From: Acidimicrobiia bacterium
GTDB taxonomy: Bacteria; Acidobacteriota; Vicinamibacteria; Vicinamibacterales; SCN-69-37
Assembly (NCBI GenBank): GCA_016871335.1
Contig: VFZF01000007.1
Coordinates: 62,001 to 126,000, forward strand
Length of the DNA stretch: 64,000 nucleotides
Direction of reading: 5' to 3'
A model generated the notes under the pieces. It did not search any database. It was not told the origin of the DNA and saw nothing but the letters and a program-made list of their open reading frames with translations. Position numbers and translations under genes: made by a program. The number at the start of each line of letters is the position of its first letter. Within the stretch, counting starts at the first letter, position 1. This document shows, in pieces, positions 23,196 through 32,540 of this stretch.

Positions 23196-24833
23196 ATGAC
23201 CAGACGATGGACGTCCCTGTTGATCAGTGGTGCGTGTGTGGGCGCGGTGGCGGTGGGCAGTGTGCTGCTGCCGGGTGTTGCGCAGGTTGAACTCGAAGCC
23301 CAGGCGGGGCTGGTGCCTGCCACAGCGAGACGCGCGGGCGAGGGTGTCGGCCCGTTCAACCGCCTGGTCATCCGCAATGTCATGGTGATCGACGGCACGG
23401 GCGGACCACCCTTCGGGCCGATGAACGTCGTCGTCTCGGGCAACAGAATTCAGGCGATTCAGGGTGCGGGCACTCCCGGCCTTCGGCCGACTCCGGCTCC
23501 AGCCGGTCGCGCGGGAGCTGCCGGCGGACGAGGCGGTGCGCAGGCGGCCGATCACGAAATTGACGGCACAGGCATGTACCTCATGCCGGGCTTCGTCGAC
23601 CTGCATGTCCACGCGGGCGGCGCCCCGAAGAACGCTGAAGCGGAGTACGCCTACAAGTTGTGGCTGGCCCACGGCGTGACAACGGTGCGCGGCGTGGCAC
23701 TCGGATCCAATCAGTTCAGCGTCAGTGAGCGCGCGCGCAGCGAGAAAAACGAGATCGCGGCGCCACGCATCTTCAACTGCCAGCGTCCCGGCGGCGGCAA
23801 CACGCCCGAAGGCGTGCGCGATTGGGTGCGTCAGAACGCGAACACGCTCGACTGCCTGAAGCTCGGCGCCATGGAGCCGGACGTCATGGCTGCGGTCATC
23901 GACGAGGCGCACAAACACGGTCTCGGAACCACGGCCCACCTGCAACAGGGCGGCGTGGCGCAGATGAACGCGATCGACGCGGCCCGCGTCGGCCTCGATA
24001 CGGTCACGCACTTCTACGGTCACTTCGAGTCCCTGCTCAAGGACACGGTCGTGCAGGACTGGCCGGTGGACATGAATGCGAACGACGAACAGCACCGGTT
24101 CGGCCAGGTCGCGCGCATGTGGAACAAGATCTACGAGCCTGGCTCTCCTGAGTGGAAGGCCTACCTCCAGGAGCACCTCAAGCTCGGCACAACGTTTGAC
24201 CCGACGATGACGATCTACTCCGCAGGTCGCGATGTCATGCGCGCGCGCGAAGCGGACTATCACGAGAAGTACACGCTGCCATCACTGATGGACTTCTACA
24301 CGCCGAGCCGCCGGGCCCACGGGTCCTACTGGTTCGATTGGACGACGCATGACGAAATCGCGTGGAAGAACTTCTATCAGGTGTGGTTCAAGCTCGTGAA
24401 TGACTACAAGAAGATGGGCGGCCGGGTTGGCACGGGCTCAGACTCCGGCTTCATCTATCAGACCTACGGCTTCGGCTACATCCTCGAACTCGAGATGCTC
24501 CAGGAGGCCGGGTTCCACCCCCTCGAGGTGTTCCAGGCGGCGACCATGAACGGCGCAGCCACGCTGTCGGAATGGCGGAAGCAGCCGGTGGAGTTTGGCG
24601 TGGTCAAGGCCGGCAAACTCGCCGACATGGTACTGGTGGATCAGAACCCGCTCCACAACCTCAAGGTGCTCTACGGCAACGGCGCCGTGAAGCTCAATGA
24701 CGAGACCGAGCAAGTCGAACGGGTCGGCGGCGTCCGCTGGACCATCAAGGACGGCATCGTCTACGACGCCAAGAAGTTGCTGGCGGACGTGGCGGTGATC
24801 GTTGAAAAGCAGAAGGCTGAGCGGAAGAAGTAG
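23196..24833 (+). CDS. Secreted amidohydrolase (imidazolonepropionase-like)
   Basis: The 545-residue protein has a signal peptide (residues 1-30). The metal-binding HxH is in MPGFVDLHVHAGG; later barrel residues lie in LGTTAHLQQGG, DTVTHFYGH and GRVGTGSDSG. The closing helix is HPLEVFQAATMNGAATL and the beta-sandwich return is KAGKLADMVLVDQNPLHNLKVLYG. It probably hydrolyses a peptide- or amide-type substrate in the periplasm. The start has GGAGGAG at 8-9 bases. It is closely similar along its whole length to the amidohydrolase at 30109-31719, so the two are paralogues. The symporter gene follows 10 bases later and may import the product. Confidence 0.92.
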   Translation: MTRRWTSLLISGACVGAVAVGSVLLPGVAQVELEAQAGLVPATARRAGEGVGPFNRLVIRNVMVIDGTGGPPFGPMNVVVSGNRIQAIQGAGTPGLRPTPAPAGRAGAAGGRGGAQAADHEIDGTGMYLMPGFVDLHVHAGGAPKNAEAEYAYKLWLAHGVTTVRGVALGSNQFSVSERARSEKNEIAAPRIFNCQRPGGGNTPEGVRDWVRQNANTLDCLKLGAMEPDVMAAVIDEAHKHGLGTTAHLQQGGVAQMNAIDAARVGLDTVTHFYGHFESLLKDTVVQDWPVDMNANDEQHRFGQVARMWNKIYEPGSPEWKAYLQEHLKLGTTFDPTMTIYSAGRDVMRAREADYHEKYTLPSLMDFYTPSRRAHGSYWFDWTTHDEIAWKNFYQVWFKLVNDYKKMGGRVGTGSDSGFIYQTYGFGYILELEMLQEAGFHPLEVFQAATMNGAATLSEWRKQPVEFGVVKAGKLADMVLVDQNPLHNLKVLYGNGAVKLNDETEQVERVGGVRWTIKDGIVYDAKKLLADVAVIVEKQKAERKK

Positions 24834-24843
24834 GATTGAGACC

Positions 24844-26163
24844 ATGAGCGAATCGATCGGATCGACCGGACCCGGCATGAAACTGCACACCAAGATCCTG
24901 ATCGGCCTCGCCGTCGGGTTGACGGCAGGTGTGACCACGAACCTGACAGTGGGCGTGGACAACCCCACGGTTGAGTGGGTGAATCGCTACATCGCCGGGC
25001 CGGTCGGTCAGATCTTTTTGCGCATGTTGTTCATGGTCGTGATGCCGCTGGTGTTCGCCTCGATTGCCCTCGGCGTGGCCGGGCTTGGCGACATCCGGAA
25101 GGTTGGGCGGGTCGGCGGCAAGGCGATCGGCTACTTCTTCGTCACCACCTGCCTGGCGGCGACGCTCGGCCTCATCGTGGTGAACATGATGAAGCCATGG
25201 GAACGTGTGTCGCCCGAGACGCGCGTGGAGCTGATGGACCGGTTCGCGGGCGACGCGTCCACTCGCGTCGAGGCGGCGGCGACCACGGCGAAGTTCGGAC
25301 CCGAGACCTTCATCAACATCGTGCCCCGCAACCCGATCGACGCGGCCGCGAAGACGGACATGCTGGCGGTGATCTTCTTCGGCCTGATGTTCGGCGCCGC
25401 CCTGACACTCATGGCCGTCGAAAAATCCAAGCCCATGACGGACTGGCTCGAGGCCCTGAACGAGGTCGTCATCAAGATCATCGGCTTCGCGATGAAGCTC
25501 GCCCCGTACGGCGTCGCGTGCCTCATTTTCACGGTCTCGTCGCGGTTCGGCTTCGACCTGATGGTGGCCGTCGCGGCATTTGTCATCACGGTGCTCTTCG
25601 CGCTGGCGCTGCACGTCGGGGTCACGCTCTTCGCCATCCTGAAACTCGGCCTCGGATTGTCACCCCTGGTCTTCGTCAACCGGGTCAAAGCCGCCCTCAT
25701 CACGGCGTTCTCAACCAGCTCCTCAAGCGCGACGCTGCCGACCGGCCTCGCCGTCTGCGAAACCCAGCTCGGCATCCCGCGCAAAGTCGCCGGTTTCGTC
25801 CTCCCCATCGGGTCGACGATGTGCATGAACGGCACAGCCATCTTCGAAGGCATCACGGTCATCTTCCTGGCTGAAATCTTCGGCGTGGATCTCACGATTC
25901 CGCAGATGGCCATCGTCATGATCATGTCGGTCATCACGGCGATCGGCGCCGCCGGCGTGCCCGGCGGGTCCATCCCCCTCCTGGTCGGCATTCTGACGAT
26001 GTTCGGCGTCCCCGGCGAAGGCATCGCCATCGTCCTGGGCGTGGACCGGATTCTGGACATGTCGCGCACAACAGTGAATGTGTTCTCCGACCTCACCGCC
26101 GCCGTGTTCGTGGCCAAGAACGAAGGCCAGTGGACCGCCGCTGATGTGCCCACTCTAAAATGA
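24844..26163 (+). CDS. Dicarboxylate/amino acid:cation symporter (DAACS family)
   Basis: The 439-residue protein has about eight helices and two re-entrant loops. It carries the serine-rich motif AFSTSSSSATLPTG and GSTMCMNGTAIFEG, the equivalent of the NMDGT sodium/substrate site. The late helix MSVITAIGAAGVPGGSIPLL and VDRILDMSRTTVNVFSD follow the family. It imports dicarboxylates or acidic/neutral amino acids with Na+ or H+. A hydrophilic insert of about 50 residues (WERVSPETRVELMDRF...) sits between helices 3 and 4, as in some bacterial homologues. It starts 10 bases after the amidohydrolase stop and is probably cotranscribed with it. Confidence 0.93.
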   Translation: MSESIGSTGPGMKLHTKILIGLAVGLTAGVTTNLTVGVDNPTVEWVNRYIAGPVGQIFLRMLFMVVMPLVFASIALGVAGLGDIRKVGRVGGKAIGYFFVTTCLAATLGLIVVNMMKPWERVSPETRVELMDRFAGDASTRVEAAATTAKFGPETFINIVPRNPIDAAAKTDMLAVIFFGLMFGAALTLMAVEKSKPMTDWLEALNEVVIKIIGFAMKLAPYGVACLIFTVSSRFGFDLMVAVAAFVITVLFALALHVGVTLFAILKLGLGLSPLVFVNRVKAALITAFSTSSSSATLPTGLAVCETQLGIPRKVAGFVLPIGSTMCMNGTAIFEGITVIFLAEIFGVDLTIPQMAIVMIMSVITAIGAAGVPGGSIPLLVGILTMFGVPGEGIAIVLGVDRILDMSRTTVNVFSDLTAAVFVAKNEGQWTAADVPTLK

Positions 26164-26201
26164 GGCAATGAGGCAATGCACTTCATTGGCCCATTGCCTC
26201 A
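26161..26201. repeat. TGAGGCAATG-word hairpin
   Basis: TGAGGCAATG (26169-26178) pairs with CATTGCCTCA (26192-26201); a further copy of the word at 26161-26170 overlaps the symporter stop. It is a possible transcript end, without a T-tract. Confidence 0.6.
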
Positions 26202-26226
26202 TTGGCCCATTAACAAAGGTCACCGA

Positions 26227-29200
26227 ATGTCGAAACGTTCCCTCCTGTTCGCAGCCACCCTCCTGTTCGCAGTCACCACACCGTTCGCACAATCCAGTGA
26301 CGAGCCGCTCTGGAACCGCTACCCGGCGATCTCCCCTGACGGGTCGCAGATTGCCTTCACCTACAAGGGTGACCTGTACCTGGTGCCATCGTCCGGTGGC
26401 ACGGCGCGGCCACTCACGATGCATGAGGCGCATGACTTCATGCCGGTGTGGAGTCCGGACGGAACGCAGATTGCCTTTGCGAGCGACCGCTACGGCAACT
26501 TCGACATCTTCATCATGTCGGCGAAGGGTGGCGAGCCGCGTCGGCTGACGACACACTCGGCGGCAGAGTCGCCGTTCACCTTCACGCCCGATGGGCAGTC
26601 GATCGTCTTCGGCGCAGCCCGACAGGACACGGCCGAACATCGCGGATTCCCGGCGGCGTACATGCCGGAGCTGTACCGCGTGCCTGTGGCGGGCGGTCGC
26701 GTGACACAGGTGCTGACGACGCCGGCGGAAGATGTGCAATACAGCCGGGATGGCCGTCAGCTGATCTACCACGACAAGAAGGGCCAGGAGAACACGTGGC
26801 GGAAGCATCACGTGTCGTCGGTCACGCGCGACATCTGGGTGCAGGACACACAGAGCGGCGCCCGCAGGAAAATCACCACGTTTGAAGGCGAAGACCGGAA
26901 CCCGGTGTTCACGGACAACGACCGCGCGTTTTATTACCTCTCGGAGGCCAGCGGATCGTTCAACGTCCACAAGATGAACCTCTCGGGTGGCCAGTCGGAG
27001 CAGTTGACGACGTTCAAGGCGAGGCCGGTGCGGTTCCTGACTGCGGCCCGCAACGGCATGTTGTCGTTCAGCTACGACGGCGCGCTGTACACGATGACGC
27101 CTGGTCAGCAGCCGCGCAAGGTGCCCGTCACGATCGCGGCCGATGCGCGCGCGACCAATGAACGCATCGTGACGGTGACCGGCGGCGCGAGCGATCTCGC
27201 GGTCGCGCCTTCGGGCAAGGAAGTGGCGTTCATCGCTCGTGGTGATGTGTTTGTGACCAGCGTCGAAGGAGGCGTCACGAAGCAAATCACCAAGACTCCG
27301 GAGGCGGAGCGGTCGCCGACGTTTTCGCCGGATGGCAAGTCGCTCGTGTACTCCTCGGAACGCGGTGGCCGATGGCAGATCATCGAGGCTCGCCGGACAC
27401 GCGCGGAGGAACTGCACTTCTATGCGTCCACGCTCATCCAGGAAACCGCGCTGATCTCGAATGCCGCCGAGAATTACCAGCCGCAGTTTTCTCCGGACGG
27501 CAAGCTGCTCGCGTACATCGAGAACCGGATGGCGTTGAAGGTCTACGACCTCGCGTCGAAGCAGTCGCGTCAGTTGCTCACCGACCAGCATCTGTTCTCG
27601 ATGGGCGACCACGATCAGTACTTCCAGTGGAGCCCTGACAGCCAGTGGTTGTTGTTTGACTACGCGGTGCCGGGCCTGGCGCCTGGCGAAGTCGGCCTCG
27701 TGCGCGCCGACGGTACGGGTGGCGTGGTGAATCTGACAAAGAGCGGCTTCAACGACTCGCGGCCCCGCTGGATTCTCGACGGCAAGGCGATGTTGTGGTT
27801 CAGCAACCGCGACGGCCTCAAGAGTGTGGCGCAGTCGGGTGGCGCGCAGGCGGACGCGTACGGCATGTTCTTCTCTCAGGACGCGTGGGACAAGTTCAGG
27901 CTGAGCAAGGAGGACTTCGCCCTCATCAAGGAAGCAGAAGAAGCCCAGACCAAGGCGGATGCCGCTGCGAAGAAGGACGCGGCCACGCCCGCGACGCCGC
28001 CGGCGCCAGCGCCACTGACGCTGGATCTGGACAACGTCGGCGATCGCAAGGCCCGTCTCACCATCCACTCCTCGTCGCTCGGCGACGCAATGGTCAGCAA
28101 GGACGGTGAGTCACTGTATTACCTCGCGCGCTTCGAACGCGGCCTGAACTTGTGGACGACGACGGTGCGCACCAGGGAGACCAGACAGCTGGTCGCCCTC
28201 AACGCCAACAGCGGCAGTCTGCAGTGGGACAAGGAGCAGAAGTTCCTGTATCTGCTGTCTGATGGATCGATTTCGCGGATTGACCCTGCCAGTGGCAAGC
28301 GGGATCCTGTCGGCATCAGCGGCGAGAAGGTGCAGGACCAGGCGGCCGAACGGCGTGCGCAGTTTGAGTCCGTGTGGCGTCGCACCAAGCAGACGTTCTA
28401 CACGAAGTCGATGCACGGCGTGGATTGGGACGAGGTGAAGCCGGACTACCTCAAGTACCTCTCGCACATCGGCAACAGCTACGAGTTGTCCGAGATGCTC
28501 GCGGAGATGCTCGGCGAACTGAACGTCTCGCACAGCGGATCGTCGTACGCGCGCACGGGCGCTGACCTCGATGCCACTGCCGCGCTGGGTGTGTTCTACG
28601 ACCAGACGTATCGCGGCGCCGGATACAAGGTGGCTGAAGTCATCAAGGGCGGCCCGCTCGACGAGGCGGGGATGAACGTCGCGGTGAGTTCGATCATTCA
28701 GGCGGTCGACGGAGAGCCGGTCGCGGCTGACCGCGACCTCGCGCAGTTTCTGAATCGCAAGGCGGCGAAGCGCACGTTGCTGACGATTGCCGACCCTGCG
28801 GGTGCCACGCGCGACCTCGTCGTCATGCCGATCACGCAGGCCGAAGAGGGACGACTGCTCTACACGCGGTGGGTCAAACGCAACGAAGCTGAAGTCGAGC
28901 GCCTCAGCAACGGCACACTCGGGTACGTGCACATCCCAGGAATGAATGACGCGGCGTACCGGACGACCTTTGAGGAGGTCTTCGGCAAGTTCGCCCAGCG
29001 CAAGGGGCTGGTTGTGGATACGCGCAACAACGGTGGTGGCGACCTGGTCGCCGACCTCGACATGTTCCTCAGCGGCAAGTACTTCTTCGACTACACCACG
29101 GACGGCCGCAGCACCGGGTTCGAGCCGAACTTCCGCTGGACCAAACCCAGCATCGCGCTGGTGAACGAGGCCAACTACAGTGACGGCCACTGCTTCGCGT

Positions 29201-29466
29201 GGGCGTACCAGGCGCAGAAGCTCGGCCAGCTCGTCGGCATGCCCGTGCCCGGCACGTGTACGTTCGCCGGTTGGGCGACGTTGCCCGATACGGGTATCCG
29301 CTGGGGTGCGCCGCCGCTTGGCGTCAAGGATCCGCAGGCGAAGTTCCTCGAGAACTGGCAGACCGATCCCGACATCCGTGTGTCGCCGACCTACGAGGCG
29401 ATCAGCAAGGGCAAGGACGAACAGCTCGAAGCCGCCGTCTCGGCGCTCCTCAGTAGGGCCCGCTGA
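26227..29466 (+). CDS. Tricorn-like S41 protease with WD40-type propeller and PDZ domain
   Basis: The 1079-residue protein has a signal peptide (MSKRSLLFAATLLFAVTTPFA). A TolB/tricorn-like propeller contains repeated WSPDGTQIAFAS-type blades. A helical core domain (YTKSMHGVDWDEVKPDYLKYL) precedes a PDZ segment (DEAGMNVAVSSIIQAVDGEPV). The S41 catalytic domain has LVVDTRNNGGG and nucleophile Ser985 in NYSDGHC. Tricorn proteases chop oligopeptides into very short pieces. The ATG at 26227 is taken because the longer frame is hairpin repeat. The last codons, ending SRAR then TGA, lie inside a REP-like hairpin, so the C-terminus is repeat-derived. Confidence 0.93.
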   Translation: MSKRSLLFAATLLFAVTTPFAQSSDEPLWNRYPAISPDGSQIAFTYKGDLYLVPSSGGTARPLTMHEAHDFMPVWSPDGTQIAFASDRYGNFDIFIMSAKGGEPRRLTTHSAAESPFTFTPDGQSIVFGAARQDTAEHRGFPAAYMPELYRVPVAGGRVTQVLTTPAEDVQYSRDGRQLIYHDKKGQENTWRKHHVSSVTRDIWVQDTQSGARRKITTFEGEDRNPVFTDNDRAFYYLSEASGSFNVHKMNLSGGQSEQLTTFKARPVRFLTAARNGMLSFSYDGALYTMTPGQQPRKVPVTIAADARATNERIVTVTGGASDLAVAPSGKEVAFIARGDVFVTSVEGGVTKQITKTPEAERSPTFSPDGKSLVYSSERGGRWQIIEARRTRAEELHFYASTLIQETALISNAAENYQPQFSPDGKLLAYIENRMALKVYDLASKQSRQLLTDQHLFSMGDHDQYFQWSPDSQWLLFDYAVPGLAPGEVGLVRADGTGGVVNLTKSGFNDSRPRWILDGKAMLWFSNRDGLKSVAQSGGAQADAYGMFFSQDAWDKFRLSKEDFALIKEAEEAQTKADAAAKKDAATPATPPAPAPLTLDLDNVGDRKARLTIHSSSLGDAMVSKDGESLYYLARFERGLNLWTTTVRTRETRQLVALNANSGSLQWDKEQKFLYLLSDGSISRIDPASGKRDPVGISGEKVQDQAAERRAQFESVWRRTKQTFYTKSMHGVDWDEVKPDYLKYLSHIGNSYELSEMLAEMLGELNVSHSGSSYARTGADLDATAALGVFYDQTYRGAGYKVAEVIKGGPLDEAGMNVAVSSIIQAVDGEPVAADRDLAQFLNRKAAKRTLLTIADPAGATRDLVVMPITQAEEGRLLYTRWVKRNEAEVERLSNGTLGYVHIPGMNDAAYRTTFEEVFGKFAQRKGLVVDTRNNGGGDLVADLDMFLSGKYFFDYTTDGRSTGFEPNFRWTKPSIALVNEANYSDGHCFAWAYQAQKLGQLVGMPVPGTCTFAGWATLPDTGIRWGAPPLGVKDPQAKFLENWQTDPDIRVSPTYEAISKGKDEQLEAAVSALLSRAR

Positions 29467-29479
29467 ACTTTAGCGGGCC
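29453..29479. repeat. REP-like hairpin supplying the S41 gene's stop codon
   Basis: TAGGGCCCGCT...AGCGGGCC, CC type. The TGA stop (29464-29466) is part of the element's loop GAACT. Confidence 0.85.
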
Positions 29480-29550
29480 GACCGACTGGGAGCGGGTCCT
29501 GCCGCCGGCCAGCTCCGTCCGGCGTCACCCTCGTATCTTGACCGTCGCGT

Positions 29551-29576
29551 AGGGCCCGCTGCAGTTCAGCGGGCCA
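29551..29576. repeat. REP-like hairpin, CC type
   Basis: TAGGGCCCGCT and AGCGGGCC flank a GCAGTTC loop. It lies just after the minus-strand cytochrome gene's stop and 72 bases from the previous copy. Confidence 0.85.
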
Positions 29577-29584
29577 CCTCCGTC

Positions 29585-30016
29585 CTACTTGATCTCGTAC
29601 GTACCGTCGGCCAGCGGTCCCGTGCGGTGCGCGGTGTGGCATGTCCGGCAGCTGGCGGAGACCACGGCGCCGGCAGCCGCGACTGCGGCGGCATCATTCG
29701 CCTTGGCGGCAGCCGCCAGGTCGTTGACCGCCTTGAGCACATCGGCCGACATCTTGGTGCCGACCTCGGCATTGCGACCACCCCAGAACTTGGCGATCAG
29801 CTCAGCCGGAGCCTTCCATTCGGCGGCCACCGCACCAATTGCCGCGTAGTCCTTGGTCTCTGCCGCAAGCAACGGCCGCAGTTTGCCATTGGCCGCATTA
29901 AACGCCTTCATCGCGTTGATGTGTTCGGGCGTCGGCTTTTCAGCCGCCTGCACCAGCCCCGCACACACCACAACCGCCGCGCCCACTGAAGTGATCCACG
30001 CCATCCGTCGGTCCAT
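29585..30016 (-). CDS. Periplasmic c-type cytochrome, single haem near the C-terminus
   Basis: The 143-residue protein has a signal peptide (MDRRMAWITSVGAAVVVCAGLVQA). A helical body of about 100 residues follows, with one haem site, CRTCH, near residue 122. A C-terminal CxxCH after a four-helix body is the layout of class II (cytochrome c-prime-like) proteins. A Met or His sixth ligand cannot be assigned. It stands alone; REP-like hairpins flank its 3' end. The upstream GGGGGGC gives a weak ribosome binding site. Confidence 0.83.
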   Translation of the reverse strand: MDRRMAWITSVGAAVVVCAGLVQAAEKPTPEHINAMKAFNAANGKLRPLLAAETKDYAAIGAVAAEWKAPAELIAKFWGGRNAEVGTKMSADVLKAVNDLAAAAKANDAAAVAAAGAVVSASCRTCHTAHRTGPLADGTYEIK

Positions 30017-30060
30017 CTGAGCCCCCCAAATCCGGTAAGAGGCGGCCATCATACTGCCGA

Positions 30061-30093
30061 ATTCGCCCACTCGCCCACTCGCCCATCCGCCCA
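30061..30093. repeat. TCGCCCACTCGCCC-word tract
   Basis: Near-tandem CGCCCACT/CGCCCATC words immediately precede the -10 box of the downstream amidohydrolase gene. Confidence 0.6.
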
Positions 30094-30095
30094 GC

Positions 30096-30101
30096 TACAA
30101 T
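30096..30101 (+). promoter_or_regulatory. -10 box TACAAT of the second amidohydrolase
   Basis: The box lies 7 bases before the ATG at 30109. Because it overlaps the in-frame ATG at 30100, that earlier ATG cannot be the start if this box is used. Confidence 0.6.
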
Positions 30102-30108
30102 GTGCGCC

Positions 30109-31719
30109 ATGCCCAAGCGCACAGCCCTCCTCGCCCTCGTCACCGTCTTTGCGACCGCCCTGATTTCCGCCCAGCAGCCACCTCCGGCCCCGGCGCGTCC
30201 GGGCGGCATTGTGCCCGCGCCCGATCGGCGACCTGGCGAAGGCGTGGGGCCGTTTCAGACAATGGTAATCCGGAGCGTGATGGTGATCGACGGCACGGGC
30301 GCTCCGCCCTTCGGTCCGATGGACGTCGTCATCGAAAACAACCGTATTGCCGCGATTCGCAGCGCCGGGACACCCGGCATGCCGCTGAGGCCGAACCGGC
30401 CGCCGACGGCGCAGCACGAGATCGACGGCACGGGGATGTACCTCCTGCCAGGGTTTGTGAACCTGCACATGCACGTGGGTGGCACACCGAAGTCGCCCGA
30501 GGCCGAGTACACGTTCAAGTTGTGGATGGCGCACGGCGTGACGTCCGGCCGCGGTGTCGAGCTGGGCCCACAGGCGTACGCAGCGCCTGAGAAGGAACGG
30601 TCCGCGAAGAACCAGATCGTCGCCCCGCGCATCTTCAACTATCAGCGTCCCGGCAATGGCTGGACGCGTGGCCCGGTCACCACGCCGGAAATGGCGCGCG
30701 AGTGGGTGCGCTGGTGTAAGGAAAACGGCATCGACGGCATGAAACTTGTCGCGTATCCGCCGGCGATCATGGCGGCGCTGCTCGACGAAGCGAAGAAGGT
30801 TGGCTTCGGATCCACCGCGCACCTCGAACAGCGCGGCGTCGCGCAGATGAACGCGCTGACGGCCGCCAAGCTCGGCCTCGGCACGGTCACCCACTTCTAC
30901 GGCCACTTCGAGGCGCTGCTCAAGGACTTCGAGATTCAGCCCTGGCCCGCGCAGATGAACTACAACGACGAGTACTACCGTTTTGCGCAGGTGGCTCGTC
31001 TGTACGACAAGACCTATGAGCCTGGCTCACCGCAGTGGAACGAATACCTCGCGGAACACGCCAAGCTCGGAACCATCTTCGATCCCACGATGACCGCCTA
31101 CGCGGCGAGCCGCGACGTGATGCGCATGCGCAACGCCGACTGGCACGACAATTACACCCTGCCGTCACTCCACGACTTCTATCGTCCCGACCGCAACAAC
31201 CACGGCTCCTACTTCTTTGACTGGACACTCGACGATGAGATTCACTGGCGACGGTTTTACCAGCTCTGGTTCCGCCTGCTCAACGACTACAAGAAGATGG
31301 GCGGCCGGGTCACGGCGAGCGACGACGCCGCGTTCATTTACAACACGTGGGGCTTCGGCTACATCCACGAACTGGAGTTGATGCAGGAAGCGGGCTTCCA
31401 TCCGCTCGAAGTGATCCGCGGCGCCACGATGCACGCCGCCGAAGCGTTGCATGAGCCGTACGGCAAGGAGATCGAGTTCGGCATCATCCGGGCGGGCATG
31501 CTCGCCGACATGTTCCTGGTGGACCAGAATCCGTTGCAGAACCTGAAGGTGCTTTATGGCACCGGCGCCGTGCGTCTCAACGACGCCACCAACCAGATTG
31601 ATCGCGTCGGCGGCATCCGCTGGACGATCAAGGACGGCATCGCCTACGACGCGAAGAAGCTGCTGGCGGACGTGGCGGCGATGGTGGAGAAGCAGAAGAA
31701 GGAACGCGCGGTCCGCTAG
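30109..31719 (+). CDS. Secreted amidohydrolase, paralogue of the one at 23196
   Basis: The 536-residue protein has a signal peptide (MPKRTALLALVTVFATALISAQQ). The HxH motif lies in LPGFVNLHMHVGG; other shared landmarks are GFGSTAHLEQRG, GTVTHFYGHFEALL, GRVTASDDAAFIYNTWGFGYIHELELMQEAGFHPLEV and GMLADMFLVDQNPLQNLKVLYG. Long stretches are nearly identical to the other copy, mainly in the C-terminal half, while the N-terminal proline-rich linker differs. The pair is best explained by duplication followed by divergence of substrate range. It is followed after 19 bases by rsmE. Confidence 0.92.
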   Translation: MPKRTALLALVTVFATALISAQQPPPAPARPGGIVPAPDRRPGEGVGPFQTMVIRSVMVIDGTGAPPFGPMDVVIENNRIAAIRSAGTPGMPLRPNRPPTAQHEIDGTGMYLLPGFVNLHMHVGGTPKSPEAEYTFKLWMAHGVTSGRGVELGPQAYAAPEKERSAKNQIVAPRIFNYQRPGNGWTRGPVTTPEMAREWVRWCKENGIDGMKLVAYPPAIMAALLDEAKKVGFGSTAHLEQRGVAQMNALTAAKLGLGTVTHFYGHFEALLKDFEIQPWPAQMNYNDEYYRFAQVARLYDKTYEPGSPQWNEYLAEHAKLGTIFDPTMTAYAASRDVMRMRNADWHDNYTLPSLHDFYRPDRNNHGSYFFDWTLDDEIHWRRFYQLWFRLLNDYKKMGGRVTASDDAAFIYNTWGFGYIHELELMQEAGFHPLEVIRGATMHAAEALHEPYGKEIEFGIIRAGMLADMFLVDQNPLQNLKVLYGTGAVRLNDATNQIDRVGGIRWTIKDGIAYDAKKLLADVAAMVEKQKKERAVR

Positions 31720-31738
31720 TCCGCAGTCCGCTGGTCCA

Positions 31739-32476
31739 ATGAACATAGTCCTGCTCGCAGCCTCTGAGATACGCGGCGACGGTCACGCGGACCTGGCCGA
31801 TGCGCGCGCGAAGCACCTGATTCAGGTGCTGAAGGTCGGTGTCGGCAGCGACGTGCGGGTCGGTGTCATTGAAGGGCCGACGGGTACGGCGACCGTTGCG
31901 GCAATCGGCGATGGCCGCGTGACATTGGAGTGCCGGTTCGAAAAGGCTCCACCGGCGCGGCCACGAGTCGACATTCTGTTGGCGGTTCCGAGGCCAAAGG
32001 TCATGCGGCGTCTTTGGGCGCCGCTCGCTGAGCTCGGCGTGGGGCAGATCATCCTGACCAACGCGGACAAGGTCGAACGCGACTACTTCGACACGCACCT
32101 CCTGCGCGAAGACGGATATCGGCCCCTTCTGATCACAGGCCTCCAGCAGGCGCGCGACACCCATGTGCCGCGGGTGTCAGTGCACAAGCGATTCAAGGTG
32201 CTGTTAGAAGACGAACTGCCGGTACTGTTCCAGGAGGGTCGGCGGCTGATGGCGCATCCGGATTCCACAGCGACAATTGCCGGAGCGCTGCGAAAGATCC
32301 GGCCTCAGGAGCGAGTGCTCATCGCTGTTGGCCCTGAAGGTGGGTGGAACGGGTTCGAGCTGGCCTTGCTCGATGCGCACGGGTTTGCACCGATCAGCAT
32401 GGGGCCACGGACGCTGGCGACGACGACGGCGTGTATCGCGCTGCTGGCGCTCGTGCACGCGAGTCTGGTCCGCTAG
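31739..32476 (+). CDS. rsmE: 16S rRNA (uracil1498-N3)-methyltransferase
   Basis: The 245-residue protein has the N-terminal PUA-like domain (DARAKHLIQVLKVGVGSDVRVGV) and a C-terminal SPOUT knot. The knot carries AVPRPKVMRRLWAPLAELGVGQIILTNADKVERDYF, then VLIAVGPEGGWNGFELALLDAHGFAPISMGPRTLATTTACI. GPEGG and the MGPRTL loop bind S-adenosylmethionine. It methylates U1498 in the decoding centre. The usual LR.ETA ending is LATTTA, a mild deviation. The ATG follows a short TAGTCCGC/GGTCC repeat tract. Confidence 0.93.
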   Translation: MNIVLLAASEIRGDGHADLADARAKHLIQVLKVGVGSDVRVGVIEGPTGTATVAAIGDGRVTLECRFEKAPPARPRVDILLAVPRPKVMRRLWAPLAELGVGQIILTNADKVERDYFDTHLLREDGYRPLLITGLQQARDTHVPRVSVHKRFKVLLEDELPVLFQEGRRLMAHPDSTATIAGALRKIRPQERVLIAVGPEGGWNGFELALLDAHGFAPISMGPRTLATTTACIALLALVHASLVR

Positions 32477-32494
32477 AGTTCAGCGCGCCCTGCT
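32474..32494. repeat. Half copy of the REP-like hairpin
   Basis: AGTTCAGCGCGCCCT is the right half of a CG-type element; the left arm is missing. It starts right at the rsmE stop codon. Confidence 0.55.
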
Positions 32495-32540
32495 GCACCG
32501 CACCCCAGCGTGGGCAATCGCATACCATTACACCCACGAG

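Noticed and set aside
22815-24263. 482-codon minus-strand open frame across the epimerase and amidohydrolase genes
   Set aside because: It spans two real plus-strand genes and a 20-bp palindrome and has no recognisable domain.
26155-28068. 637-codon minus-strand open frame opposite the S41 protease
   Set aside because: Arg/His-rich shadow without motifs; the plus-strand tricorn-like protein is unambiguous.
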